Positions 7,786-17,079 of a DNA stretch of 64,000 nt are shown here, piece after piece. Source of the DNA: Streptomyces zingiberis (GTDB lineage Bacteria > Actinomycetota > Actinomycetes > Streptomycetales > Streptomycetaceae); the NCBI RefSeq assembly GCF_012034935.1, contig NZ_JAATEN010000003.1, positions 248,001-312,000 of the forward strand, in the 5' to 3' direction. A model generated the notes under the pieces. The model searched no databases. It was not told the origin of the DNA and saw only the letters and a program-made list of their open reading frames with translations. The position numbers were made by a program, and so were the translations under genes. The stretch's first letter is position 1; every line of letters starts with the position of its first letter.

Positions 7786-9057
7786 TCAGCCGCGGACGCG
7801 GCGGGCCCGCCACAGCAGGAACACCGCCGAGGCGACGGCCGCGGCCCGGAGCGCGATCGGCCAGGTCTCGCTGATCGCGTCGCTCATCGCGCCGTCGCGG
7901 ATCTGCTCGCCCCACCGTCCGTCCAGCCGGCCCCAGAGCCACACCAGCGCTCCCCCGGCGACCAGGCCGGGCAGCGCGAGCGCCGCCCATTTCGCCTCGG
8001 CGCGGCTGAGCCGCGGGCCGGCGTAGGCGATCAGCCACCCCGCGGCCAGCGCGAGCAGGGAACCGAGCAGGGCGCCACCGATCAGCAGCGCGGCGGCGAG
8101 CAGCAGCAGAGGGCTGGGCGTCCCGACGCGGGCCGGGCCCCGGCGGAACGGTCCGCGGACGGCCACCGGTTCCGGCGCGCCTCCCCCGGCTGCCGCCGCC
8201 CCGGCCGGGCCGGGCGGTGCGGTGGCTCCGGGCGCCCCGGCCTTCCCCGCCCCCGCGGCCTGCTCGAACGGCCGCTGCGGGGGCGGCTTCAGTATCTCGG
8301 GGATCTCGATACCGCCGACGAAGCCGGGCACGGAGTCCCCGGGGCCGAAGTGCCCGGCGGCGAAACCGCCCGGGGCGGCGGGCCCGGAGGCGCCGAAGGG
8401 GCCCGGCTCCACCCGCCACCACTCGGTGCCGTCGGCCCCGCGGAGTTCGTCCTCCCCGGCGAGGTGCGGGGGCGCGGGTCCGTCGAGCGGGACGAGCGGG
8501 ACGACGGGCGGCTCCGGAGCGGACGGGGCGGCGGGCTCACCCCCGCCGCTCTCGCGGGGGCCGGGCACCTCCGGCGCGGCGGGACGCTCCGGGCGCCGGC
8601 CCAGGCCGCCGAGGCGGCGCAGGGCGCCGAGGGCCCCGGCCCCGTGGCCGCCTGGGCCGGAGCCGTCCCCGCTGCCGCCGGGGCCGGACGCCGAACCGTT
8701 CCCGCCCGGGCCGGCCGCGGCGGCGCCCCGGCGCGGTTTCCGGCCGCCCCCGGCCGCCGGGCCGTGCGCCACGCGCGGTGAGGCGGAGTGGTGCGCGCCG
8801 TCCCCGCCGTCCGGGCCCGTTCCGCCGGGCAGCCGTCCGCCCGCCTCGCGGACCACGTCCTCCGGGGTGCCGAGGCGGCCCAGGATCCGCTTTACGGCGC
8901 CGGGGTTGTCGGCCGTCACCGTGCGTTCCTGGTCGATCTGGCGGCGCAGCTCCGAGACGAGCTTCATCCGGTCCCCGGAGGGCAGCCGGCTCTGCTGGGC
9001 CAGGTCCCCGACCCGGCTCAGATAGTCCAGCACGAGCTGATCGCTTCTGATCCCCAC
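7786..9057 (-). CDS. membrane protein with N-terminal HAAS-like helical domain
   Basis: 423 residues. The first ~75 residues (DYLSRVGDLAQQSRLPSGDR, then QIDQERTVTADNPGAVKRILGRLG) resemble the compact helical domain found before membrane regions in the HAAS/DUF1700 group, where it is thought to bind partner proteins. A long Gly/Pro/Ala-rich middle follows, with a WWRVEPGPFG segment, and then four or five hydrophobic helices in the last 130 residues (LLLLAAALLIGGALLGSLLA; WLIAYAGP; WAALALPGLVAGGALVWLW). Start is GTG 9057 with AGGGGA five bases upstream. It is divergent from the helicase-associated gene. Function unknown. Confidence 0.7.
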   Translation of the reverse strand: MGIRSDQLVLDYLSRVGDLAQQSRLPSGDRMKLVSELRRQIDQERTVTADNPGAVKRILGRLGTPEDVVREAGGRLPGGTGPDGGDGAHHSASPRVAHGPAAGGGRKPRRGAAAAGPGGNGSASGPGGSGDGSGPGGHGAGALGALRRLGGLGRRPERPAAPEVPGPRESGGGEPAAPSAPEPPVVPLVPLDGPAPPHLAGEDELRGADGTEWWRVEPGPFGASGPAAPGGFAAGHFGPGDSVPGFVGGIEIPEILKPPPQRPFEQAAGAGKAGAPGATAPPGPAGAAAAGGGAPEPVAVRGPFRRGPARVGTPSPLLLLAAALLIGGALLGSLLALAAGWLIAYAGPRLSRAEAKWAALALPGLVAGGALVWLWGRLDGRWGEQIRDGAMSDAISETWPIALRAAAVASAVFLLWRARRVRG

Positions 9058-9175
9058 GAAATCCCCTGCGGGTGTGCGCTGTTGGTGACCGCCTCACCCG
9101 ACGTTACCCGCTCGGCCGCCGCCGGAAGCCGTCCCGCGCCGGGGCGGACGGCCCCGTCCGGACCGGCCCGGGCGC

Positions 9176-9188
9176 TAGTGTGAGGCGG
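9176..9188 (+). promoter_or_regulatory. -10 element for a leaderless transcript (helicase-associated gene)
   Basis: TAGTGT at 9176-9181 lies seven bases before ATG 9189, so transcription would begin at or one base before the start codon. Confidence 0.4.
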
Positions 9189-12100
9189 ATGACCACCGAG
9201 CGGAACGGGGAGGCAGAGGTGTCCGGAAGAAGCCGCCCGTCCGCCGCGCCCGACGGACCCGACGGCCCCGGTCCGGGCGGCCACGGTCCGGGCGCGCGGA
9301 CCGGTACGGCGCCCCGCACCCTCGCCGAGGAGCTGCGCGCCCGCGGCGGCGGGCCCGGCGGGCCGGGGTCCCCCGCGGGGCACGGAGACCACGGCACGGG
9401 CGGCGACGGGCTGGCCGCGCTGCTCCGCGCCCGCCCGGACCTCCTCTCCCCCGTCCCCGGTGACCTCACCCAGCTCGCGACCCGCGCCGTCGCGCGCCCG
9501 TCCGTCATCCGCGCCCTGGAGCGACTGGACCGGTTCGCGCTACAGACCGCCGAGGCGCTGGCGGTGGCGCCCGACCCGTGCCCGTACGGCACGCTGCTGT
9601 CCCTGATGACCGGGGACGGCGAGCCGGAGGAGCGGGCCGTCCCGGGTATTCCGGACGCGGCTGTTCCGGCCCCGTCGGACGCGTCCGATGCGGGCGCCCC
9701 CGGCCACGGCGGACCCGGCGGGCACACCGGGCACACCGGGCACACCGGGCACGCCGGGCACGCCGGTGATGCCGTGTCCCCGGCTCCGGCTCCGGAGGAG
9801 CACGCGGCCGACGCCGGCGCGGCCCGGAAGACCGCCGAGGCGGTGGCCGCCGAACTGCCGCGCGCCGTGGCCACCTTGCGCACCCGGGCACTGCTGTGGG
9901 GCGGGGACGACCGGCTCCACCTGGTCCGCACGGTGCGGGAACTGCTCGCCCCGGCGACGGCCGCGCCCGCCGCGCCGGGGCCCGTCGCCCCGTCCACCGG
10001 GCTGGGCCCCGGGGTGGCGGACGCCACGGCGGGGATGTCCCCCGGCCGGCTCCAGCGGATCGTCGCCACCGCCGGACTGCCGTCCACCCCCGACCCGGTG
10101 ACCGCCGTCGAATCGCTGACCGGCCTGTTCAATGACCGCGCGCGGATGGCCGCCCTGCTCGCCGGGGCGCCGCAGGAGTCGCTGCGGGTGCTGGACCGGC
10201 TGGTGTGGGGCCCGCCCTACGGCACGGTGCCGGCCGATCCGGGGCGGGCCGTGCGCTGGCTCACCGACCGGGGACTGCTGCTGCCGGCCGCGCCCGGCGC
10301 CGTCGTCCTCCCCCGCGAGGTGGCGCTGCATCTGCGCGGCGGACGGGCGCACCGGGTGGTGGAGCCGCTGCCGCCGCCGGTGGAGACAGCCGGCCGGCAC
10401 AGCCCGCGCACGGTGGACGCGACGGCCGCCGGCCAGGCGTACACCGCCCTGGGCGTCGTCGAGGACCTGCTGCGGGAGTGGGAGACGGCCGCCCCGTCCG
10501 TACTGCGCGCCGGCGGTCTCGGCGTACGGGACCTCAAGCGGACGGCCGCCGCGCTCGACACCGACGAGGCGACGGCCGCCTTCTGGATCGAACTGGCCCA
10601 CGCGGCCGGGCTGCTGGCCTCCGACGGCGCCGCCGACGAGCGGTTCGCGCCGACCCCGGAGTACGACGTGTGGCGGGAGCAGCCCCCGCAGGAACGCTGG
10701 TCGGTCCTGGCGGCGGCCTGGCTGGCGGCGACCCGGACCCCGGGGGTCGCCGGCGGCACGGACGCCCGGGGCCGCGCCCTGACGGTGCTCGGCCCGGGCC
10801 TGGACCGCGCCCAGGCGCCGGAGGTACGGCACGCCACGCTCGCCCTGCTCGCCACGCTGCCCCCCGGTGCCGCGCCACGCCCGGAGACGCTGCTGGCCCG
10901 GCTCCGCTGGGAACGCGGCGTGCCGGCCGGCGCGGACGCCCCGGAGCGCCACGCGGCGGGCGCCGGGGCGGGCTACCCGCCAGGCGCCGGGGCGCGGCAG
11001 CGGCGGGCGCGCGGGCTGTCCGCCGCGGAGGTGCTGCGGACCCGGCTCACCGAGTGGACGCTGCGGGAGGCCGAACTCCTCGGCGTCACCGGCCGCGGCG
11101 CCCTCACCGGTCACGGCCGCGCGCTGCTGGGGGCGGCCCCCGGCCCGGCGGTACCCGGCGGCCCCCCGGCGGACGGCCGCCCCGCCCCGGACCCGGGCAC
11201 CACGGCGGACACCGGCCCCCGCCCGGCCACCCCGGCCGGCGCCGGCGCCGACCCGGACCCGGGCAGCACCTGGGGCCCGGGCACCACGGCGGACCTCGGC
11301 GCGAGCACGGGCACGGGCACATCGACGAGTACCGGTGCTCCGGCAGGAACCGGCCCGGACACCGGCCGCCCGGCGGGTACCGGCGCCCCGGCGGGCACGA
11401 CCACCGATCCGGCCGCGCCGGGCGACGCCGGCACCACCACGGCCACGGACACCGGTCCGGCCCCCGCCGCGGATACGGGCACCCCGGCGGCCACCGGCAC
11501 CGGCCCGGACACGGGCGCCCCGGCGGCCACCGGCGCCGACCCGGGCGCGGGGGCCCCGGCCGGGACCGGCACCGGTGACGCCACCGGTGCCGGGGCGACC
11601 GGCGGCGCCGTCCCGGCCACCCCGGCCGGGCGGGCCGCGGCGGCCGCCGCGCTGCTGGCGCCGCTGCTCCCGGAGCCGCTGGACCACGTCCTCCTCCAGG
11701 CCGACCTGACCGCCGTCGCCCCCGGACCGCTGCGCCGCCCGCTGGCGGAGACGCTGGACGTCCTCGCCGAGGTGGAGTCCAAGGGCGGCGCCACGGTCTA
11801 CCGCTTCACCCCCGAGTCGGTGCGGCGCGCGCTGGACTCCGGCCGTACCCCCGCCGGGCTCCACGCCTTCCTCGCGGAACACTCCCGCACGCCCGTGCCG
11901 CAGCCGCTCACCTACCTCATCGACGACATGGCCCGCCGCCACGGCCGGCTGCGCGTCGGCGCGGCGTCCGCCTACGTCCGCTGCGAGGACGAGGCCACCC
12001 TGGCCGAGATCCTCGCCGACCGGCGCGCCGAGCCGCTGCGGCTGCGCCGGCTTGCGCCGGCGGTGCTGGCCTCGTCGCTGGAGCCGGCCCTGCTGCTGGC

Positions 12101-12572
12101 GAAGTTGCGGGAGCTGGGGTACGCGCCGGCCGCGGAGTCCGCCGAGGGGGATGTCGTCCTGGCCCGGCCGGAGCCGCGCCGCACCCCGCCGCGCACCCCT
12201 CCCGCGCCGGTGCGGGAGGGCCCGCCGGAGCCCGAACCCGCGCTGGTCGACGCGGCCGTACGGGCGGTGCGGGCCGGGGACCGGGCCGCCTCCGGCGAGC
12301 CGGCCCCGCCCGGCGCCGGTGACCACCCGCCGGAGCCGGGCGGGGTGCCCCGGGGCTCCGTCGGCGACACCCTCGCCGCCCTCCAGGCCGCCGCGCTCAC
12401 CGGCGACCCCGTGTGGATCGGCTGCGTCGGCGCGGAGGGGGCGGCGGACCGGCGGCTGATCGCCCCGGTGCGGGTGGCCGGCGGCCAGGTCACCGCGTAC
12501 GACCACACCGCCGAGGAGGTCCGCGTCTACCCCCTGCACCGCATCACGGGCGTCGCCGACGCGACCGGGTGA
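9189..12572 (+). CDS. large helicase-associated protein (XPB/Ssl2 partner domain)
   Basis: 1127 residues. It has no Walker A motif, so it is not itself a helicase. Its C-terminal part (about 830-1000) contains LLPEPLDHVLLQADLTAVAP, a VYRFTPESVRRALD winged-helix-like stretch and HSRTPVPQPLTYLIDDMAR, which parallels the N-terminal domain of the adjacent XPB helicase (HSRYPVPHALLVDVAETMAR). This is the helicase-associated C-terminal domain family. Low-complexity inserts interrupt it: a Gly-His-Thr 9-bp repeat (9717-9760) and a ~170-residue Thr/Gly/Ala/Pro/Asp tract at about 11160-11640. ATG 9189 is chosen over the upstream GTG 9072 because it follows a -10 box and the residues upstream look non-coding. 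A role with XPB in DNA repair is inferred from domain sharing and adjacency. Confidence 0.82.
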   Translation: MTTERNGEAEVSGRSRPSAAPDGPDGPGPGGHGPGARTGTAPRTLAEELRARGGGPGGPGSPAGHGDHGTGGDGLAALLRARPDLLSPVPGDLTQLATRAVARPSVIRALERLDRFALQTAEALAVAPDPCPYGTLLSLMTGDGEPEERAVPGIPDAAVPAPSDASDAGAPGHGGPGGHTGHTGHTGHAGHAGDAVSPAPAPEEHAADAGAARKTAEAVAAELPRAVATLRTRALLWGGDDRLHLVRTVRELLAPATAAPAAPGPVAPSTGLGPGVADATAGMSPGRLQRIVATAGLPSTPDPVTAVESLTGLFNDRARMAALLAGAPQESLRVLDRLVWGPPYGTVPADPGRAVRWLTDRGLLLPAAPGAVVLPREVALHLRGGRAHRVVEPLPPPVETAGRHSPRTVDATAAGQAYTALGVVEDLLREWETAAPSVLRAGGLGVRDLKRTAAALDTDEATAAFWIELAHAAGLLASDGAADERFAPTPEYDVWREQPPQERWSVLAAAWLAATRTPGVAGGTDARGRALTVLGPGLDRAQAPEVRHATLALLATLPPGAAPRPETLLARLRWERGVPAGADAPERHAAGAGAGYPPGAGARQRRARGLSAAEVLRTRLTEWTLREAELLGVTGRGALTGHGRALLGAAPGPAVPGGPPADGRPAPDPGTTADTGPRPATPAGAGADPDPGSTWGPGTTADLGASTGTGTSTSTGAPAGTGPDTGRPAGTGAPAGTTTDPAAPGDAGTTTATDTGPAPAADTGTPAATGTGPDTGAPAATGADPGAGAPAGTGTGDATGAGATGGAVPATPAGRAAAAAALLAPLLPEPLDHVLLQADLTAVAPGPLRRPLAETLDVLAEVESKGGATVYRFTPESVRRALDSGRTPAGLHAFLAEHSRTPVPQPLTYLIDDMARRHGRLRVGAASAYVRCEDEATLAEILADRRAEPLRLRRLAPAVLASSLEPALLLAKLRELGYAPAAESAEGDVVLARPEPRRTPPRTPPAPVREGPPEPEPALVDAAVRAVRAGDRAASGEPAPPGAGDHPPEPGGVPRGSVGDTLAALQAAALTGDPVWIGCVGAEGAADRRLIAPVRVAGGQVTAYDHTAEEVRVYPLHRITGVADATG
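9717..9765 (+). repeat. 9-bp coding tandem repeat (Gly-His-Thr/Ala)
   Basis: About five copies of a GGGCACACC-type unit encode alternating Gly-His-Thr and Gly-His-Ala triplets inside the helicase-associated protein. The last copies differ at one base (GGGCACGCC). Copy number is likely to vary between strains. Confidence 0.7.
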
Positions 12573-12885
12573 GGGCGAGGGCCGGGCGAGAGGCGGGGCC
12601 GGGCGAGAGGCCGGGCGAACGAGGAACGGGGCCCGGCGAGGAGCGGGGCCCAGGCGGACCGGGCCCAGGCCGACCGGGTCCGGGCGGACCGGGCCCAGGC
12701 CGACCGGGGCCGGGGCGCGCCGCACAGGTCACCGCCGCCCGTCGCCGCCCACCGCCGCCTACCTCCGCCCGGGTCGAGCCCGGGTGGAGCCCGGTGAAAG
12801 CCGTCCCGTCCGGGAAGCCGCGCCCCCGTTCCCGGGCGGCCCGTCCCCGGCCCCGGCGCCCGTCCGCCGCGGTGAGGGACACTGG
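12573..12885 (+). repeat. GC-rich intergenic region with 30-bp period repeat
   Basis: This is the 313-bp gap between two same-strand genes. A 26-bp sequence beginning GGCGGACCGGGCCCAGG occurs at 12653-12678 and again at 12683-12708 (30-bp period), and GGGCGAGAGG-type units recur at 12583-12620. No gene is supported. The start region of the XPB gene has GAGGGA at 12874-12879. Confidence 0.5.
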
Positions 12886-14577
12886 ATGCTTGCCCCATCG
12901 CCGCAGACCGAAGGGCGGGACCAGGCGTTGACCGGACCTCTGATCGTCCAGAGCGACAAAACCCTCCTGCTGGAGGTCGACCACGAGCAGGCGGACGCCT
13001 GCCGCCGCGCCATCGCGCCCTTCGCCGAACTGGAGCGGGCGCCCGAGCACATCCACACCTACCGGCTGACCCCGCTCGGCCTGTGGAACGCGCGCGCCGC
13101 AGGGCACGACGCCGAGCAGGTCGTCGACGCCCTCGTCGAGCACTCCCGCTACCCGGTGCCGCACGCCCTGCTGGTGGACGTCGCCGAGACGATGGCCCGC
13201 TACGGGCGGCTGCGGCTGCTGAAGCACCCGGTGCACGGGCTGGTGCTGGAGACCACCGACCGCCCCGTGCTGGAGGAGATCCTGCGCTCCAAGCGGATCA
13301 AACCGCTGGTCGGGGCGCGGATCGACGCGGACTCCGTCGCCGTGCACCCCTCCGAGCGAGGGCAGGTCAAGCAGACGCTGCTGAAGCTGGGCTGGCCGGC
13401 CGAGGACCTCGCGGGCTACGTGGACGGCGAGGCGCACCCGATCGACCTCGACGAGTCGGACTGGAGCCTCCGCCCCTACCAGCGGCAGGCCGTGGAGAAC
13501 TTCTGGCACGGCGGCTCGGGCGTCGTCGTGCTGCCCTGCGGCGCGGGCAAGACGCTCGTCGGCGCGGGCGCCATGGCCACGGCGCGGGCGACCACGCTGA
13601 TCCTCGTCACCAACACGGTCTCCGCCCGGCAGTGGAAGCACGAACTGGTGCGGCGCACCTCGCTCACGGAGGACGAGATCGGTGAGTACAGCGGCGCCCG
13701 CAAGGAGATCCGCCCGGTCACCATCGCCACGTACCAGGTGCTGACCACGCGGCGGAAGGGCGTCTATCCGCACCTGGAGCTGTTCGACTCCCGCGATTGG
13801 GGCCTGATCGTCTACGACGAGGTGCACCTGCTGCCCGCGCCCGTCTTCAAGTTCACCGCCGATCTCCAGGCCCGCCGCCGGCTCGGGCTGACGGCGACGC
13901 TCGTCCGTGAGGACGGCCGCGAGTCCGACGTCTTCTCCCTGATCGGCCCCAAGCGGTTCGACGCGCCGTGGAAGGAGATCGAGGCGCAGGGTTACATCGC
14001 GCCCGCGGACTGCGTGGAGGTCCGCGTCGACCTGACGGACGCGGAGCGGCTCGCGTACGCCACGGCGGAGCCGGAGGAGAAGTACCGTCACTGCGCCACG
14101 ACGGTCAGCAAGCGGCGGGTCATCGAGGCGCTGGTCCGCCGGCACGCGGGACAGCAGACGCTCGTCATCGGCCAGTACATCGACCAGCTCGACGAGCTGG
14201 GCGAGCACCTGGACGCGCCGGTGATCAAGGGCGAGACGGGCAACGCGCGGCGGGAGAAGCTCTTCGAGGCCTTCCGCCGGGGCGAGGTCCCCGTCCTGGT
14301 GGTCTCCAAGGTGGCGAACTTCTCCGTGGACCTGCCGGAGGCGACGGTCGCCATCCAGGTCTCCGGCACCTTCGGCTCCCGGCAGGAAGAGGCCCAGCGG
14401 CTCGGCCGGGTCCTGCGCCCCAAAGCCGACGGGCACGAGGCGCGGTTCTACTCCGTCGTCGCCCGGGACACCGTCGACCAGGACTTCGCGGCGCACCGCC
14501 AGCGGTTCCTGGCCGAGCAGGGCTACGCCTACCGCATCGTCGACGCGTCGGAGCTGCCGGCGGGCGACGAGGTCTGA
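12886..14577 (+). CDS. XPB-type DNA repair helicase
   Basis: 563-residue superfamily 2 DNA helicase. Walker A is LPCGAGKT (GAGKT at 219-223), followed by TLILVTNTVSARQWKHEL, the DEVH box at 311-314, motif III LGLTATLVREDGR, the thumb-like segment after it, and motif VI EEAQRLGRVLRPK. The N-terminal ~180 residues hold the damage-recognition/helicase-associated domain shared with the upstream gene. Bacterial XPB enzymes are 3'-5' helicases. ATG 12886 has GAGGGA at good spacing; a TTG at 12928 (LTGPLIVQSD) is a plausible alternative because the conserved sequence begins there. Its 3' end overlaps the convergent GT87 gene by 49 bp. This is among the best conserved proteins in the window. Confidence 0.93.
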   Translation: MLAPSPQTEGRDQALTGPLIVQSDKTLLLEVDHEQADACRRAIAPFAELERAPEHIHTYRLTPLGLWNARAAGHDAEQVVDALVEHSRYPVPHALLVDVAETMARYGRLRLLKHPVHGLVLETTDRPVLEEILRSKRIKPLVGARIDADSVAVHPSERGQVKQTLLKLGWPAEDLAGYVDGEAHPIDLDESDWSLRPYQRQAVENFWHGGSGVVVLPCGAGKTLVGAGAMATARATTLILVTNTVSARQWKHELVRRTSLTEDEIGEYSGARKEIRPVTIATYQVLTTRRKGVYPHLELFDSRDWGLIVYDEVHLLPAPVFKFTADLQARRRLGLTATLVREDGRESDVFSLIGPKRFDAPWKEIEAQGYIAPADCVEVRVDLTDAERLAYATAEPEEKYRHCATTVSKRRVIEALVRRHAGQQTLVIGQYIDQLDELGEHLDAPVIKGETGNARREKLFEAFRRGEVPVLVVSKVANFSVDLPEATVAIQVSGTFGSRQEEAQRLGRVLRPKADGHEARFYSVVARDTVDQDFAAHRQRFLAEQGYAYRIVDASELPAGDEV

Positions 14578-16463
14578 GACGGCGCGGCGGGCGGGGCCCC
14601 GGCCGCCGGGCCCCGGGCGGCCCCACCGGCCGGCTCCCCGGCCCGTCCTCCGTCCGGCCCCCCGGCCGCCCGGGACTCGTCGCCGGCCGGAGGGCCGTGC
14701 GGGGCCTGTGGGTCATGCGGGGCCGCCGGGTCGTGCGGGGCCGGTGCGGCCATCGGGCCGCGCCGCGCGGACTGGCCCGGCAGGAAGGCCCGGGCGCCGG
14801 GCCGTACCGCCGGTTCCGGGGGTCCTTCCCCGGGGGCCCCGCAGCCCACGGGGTCCACGGGCCGCCCGGGGCCCACGGCGCGCACGGGCTCCCCGGCGGG
14901 CGCAGCGGTCCCTCCCGGACCGGCCGGCGCCGTCCCGCGGGCGGGCCGCAGCCGCCAGGCCGCGAAGCCCAGCACCCCCAGGGCGAGCACCGGGTACGGG
15001 GAGGCCGGCACCTGCTGCCACCAGGTGAGCCGCAGATCGAGATCGCCCTCGCTCGGCACCAGCCACAGGCTGCGCGCGGTGAACAGCACGGCCACGCAGA
15101 CCGCCGTACGCGGGCCCGCCTCCCGGGCGAGCAGCGCGATCAGCGCCACGCACCACACCCAGTGGTGCGACCAGCTGATCGGGGAGATGAGCAACGCCGT
15201 GAGCGCGGTGAGGACGACGCCCCACGCCTCGTCGCGCCGGGCGCGCCAGGCGTGCCGGGCGAGCAGCAGCCCGGCCACGGCGGTCACCAGCGCCGCCGCC
15301 TGCCACAGGAGGCCGGGCTCCTCGGTGTGCAGGAGCCGGGCGGACAGCCCCTGGAGGGACTGGTTGTCCACGATCCACGCCTTGCCGACCCGGCCGGTCT
15401 CGAAGACCCGGCGGGTCCAGAACTCCACACTCGCCCCCGGCAGGACGGCCGCCCCGAGGAGCACCGAGCCGGCGAAGCCCGCCAGAGCCGTGAACGCGGC
15501 CCGGACCCGGCCGGTGAGCAGCAGATACACGGCGAAGATGGCGGGGGTGAGCTTGATCCCGGCCGCGATGCCGAGGGCGAGCCCCTTGCCCCGGGCGCCG
15601 TCGGGCCGGGTCAGGTCCCACAGCACCAGACCGGCGAGGACGAGGTTGATCTGCCCGAAGAGAACCGTCTGGAAGACGGGCTCCAGCCACAGGGCGAGCG
15701 CCGTCGCGGCCAGGACGAGAGCCGCGTAGGCGGGCCGGGGAAGCCGCCGGGTGCCCCGGGCGGCGTGCGCCGCGGGCCCGTCCGCGGCCGTGGCGTCCCC
15801 GGTGGCGGCCTCCGCCGGGAGGCCCCCGGCGTCCCCGGGTGCCGCTCCACGGTGACCGGCGCGGGGGACTTCGCCACCGGCGAGGCCGTCCCGGCCCGCG
15901 GCGGCGGGCGTCTCGTGGCCCGCGCCGCGCGGGGCTTCCCGGCCGTCGGCCCCCTGACCGGCCGCGTGGGACACGTCGCGGGGCGCGGGCCGCACGCCCG
16001 TCAGCCGGAGCGAGAGATGGACGAGCAGGGCGAGCAGCGGGACGCTGCCCGCCGCGAAGGCGGCCTTCAGCGGGGCCAGCGGCAGCACGGCGGCGGGCAC
16101 GAAGAGCAGCGCGGCGAACGGCGGATAGGTGGCGGGCAGGTTCCACTCGGTGACCCGGAAGCCGTAGAGGTCCGTCCCGTCCAGCACGGCGCGGCCCTCG
16201 GCCCGGTAGACGAGCAGGTCGGCCATGGGCGTCGGGCGCAGCAGGAAGAGCGCGGCGAGCGCGGCGACGGAGAGCAGCAGCAGCGCGAGCGCGGCGGCCG
16301 TCCGCCGGGTGGGCCGCCGGAGCCGCGGACGCCCCGACGGGGGGCGCGGAGGCAGGGGCCGGTGCGGGCGGTGGAGAAGCCGTGGGGTGAGCCGGGTGAG
16401 CCGCCGCCCGCCCCGTCCGGTCGCAGCCGTCACCCGTCCGTCCCTCCGGTCCGCCGTCGTCAC
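14529..16463 (-). CDS. GT87-family membrane mannosyltransferase-like protein
   Basis: 644-residue polytopic membrane protein. After a basic, Arg/Pro-rich N-terminus the first helix (AAALALLLLSVAALAALFLL) leads to the extracytoplasmic loop MADLLVYRAEGRAVLDGTDLYG, whose acidic pattern is characteristic of the GT87/DUF2029 polyprenyl-phosphate-mannose-dependent alpha-mannosyltransferases. Further support comes from YPPFAALLFVPAAVLPL, LWLEPVFQTVLFGQINLVLAGLVLWD and ISPISWSHHWVW. About ten to twelve helices are visible. A Gly/Ala/Pro-rich linker is inserted at about residues 170-240 and the C-terminal ~110 residues are disordered. It likely adds mannose outside the membrane to lipoglycans or glycoproteins; the exact acceptor is unknown. 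The TAG stop lies inside the 3' end of the XPB gene. Confidence 0.85.
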   Translation of the reverse strand: MTTADRRDGRVTAATGRGGRRLTRLTPRLLHRPHRPLPPRPPSGRPRLRRPTRRTAAALALLLLSVAALAALFLLRPTPMADLLVYRAEGRAVLDGTDLYGFRVTEWNLPATYPPFAALLFVPAAVLPLAPLKAAFAAGSVPLLALLVHLSLRLTGVRPAPRDVSHAAGQGADGREAPRGAGHETPAAAGRDGLAGGEVPRAGHRGAAPGDAGGLPAEAATGDATAADGPAAHAARGTRRLPRPAYAALVLAATALALWLEPVFQTVLFGQINLVLAGLVLWDLTRPDGARGKGLALGIAAGIKLTPAIFAVYLLLTGRVRAAFTALAGFAGSVLLGAAVLPGASVEFWTRRVFETGRVGKAWIVDNQSLQGLSARLLHTEEPGLLWQAAALVTAVAGLLLARHAWRARRDEAWGVVLTALTALLISPISWSHHWVWCVALIALLAREAGPRTAVCVAVLFTARSLWLVPSEGDLDLRLTWWQQVPASPYPVLALGVLGFAAWRLRPARGTAPAGPGGTAAPAGEPVRAVGPGRPVDPVGCGAPGEGPPEPAVRPGARAFLPGQSARRGPMAAPAPHDPAAPHDPQAPHGPPAGDESRAAGGPDGGRAGEPAGGAARGPAAGAPPAAPSQTSSPAGSSDASTMR

Positions 16464-16704
16464 CGCTCGGTCTCGAACGGATAACGGTACTGGAGCGGCC
16501 GGGCGGCGCTACGGGGAGGGTCGGGGCGAGGGCCGGGGTCGGGGGCCCGGTGTCCTCAACCGGCCCTCGGGTTCTCCGGTGGGCCCGGTTCGCCCGGTTC
16601 CCGGGTGCGGGCGCTTCGGCGCGCGGCGGCGGGGAGAGCGTGAAGGGACCTCCCGGGGGCGTGGTCCGCCCCGGCCGCGCCGGGCGCCGGCGAGCGCGGC
16701 CGGT

Positions 16705-17079
16705 TCAGGCGGCGCCGGTGCCGGCATCCCCGGAGACGACGGCGCCGGAGGCGGCACTTCCGGGGAGGGCCGTGGCGCCGGCAGTCCCGGGGACGGCCGT
16801 GGCGCCGGCAGTCCCGGGGCCGGAGCCGGTACCGGCGGTCCGGGAGCCCGCGGGGGTTCCGTTCCCGGGGCGCTCACGGTCGTCGCGCTCCCCGGTGTCA
16901 CCGAGGACGGCGACGCTGAGCGCGGCACCGGCGAAGACCCGCACGGCGTGCAGGACGTCACCGAGGACATGGCGGCGGTGGTTCGGGTGCGCGCCGGACG
17001 GGGCGGCGCCGTGCGGAGCCCTGCGGGGCGGCGGTACCGGCGGGGTGGCGGGTGCGGGTGTGGTGTTCATGGTGCCCAT
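16705..17079 (-). CDS. small hypothetical protein
   Basis: 124 residues, no family recognised with certainty. The only structured-looking segment is residues ~35-60 (RRHVLGDVLHAVRVFAGAAL plus SVAVLG), a basic helix followed by a hydrophobic stretch that may be one membrane helix. The flanks are Pro/Ala/Gly/Thr-rich, with PGTAGATAVPGTAGATALPG repeats near the C-terminus. ATG 17079 is preceded by GGAAGGGGGA 11 nt upstream; ATG 17070 is also possible. A TTACAT sequence near 17117-17122 on the minus strand could be a -10. I am only moderately sure that this is a real gene; the helix and ribosome site are the arguments for it. Confidence 0.45.
   Translation of the reverse strand: MGTMNTTPAPATPPVPPPRRAPHGAAPSGAHPNHRRHVLGDVLHAVRVFAGAALSVAVLGDTGERDDRERPGNGTPAGSRTAGTGSGPGTAGATAVPGTAGATALPGSAASGAVVSGDAGTGAA

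Noticed and set aside
9540..12725. 1061-codon minus-strand open frame opposite the helicase-associated gene
   Set aside because: Arg/Gly-rich shadow without any recognisable domain; the plus strand has the shared XPB accessory domain.
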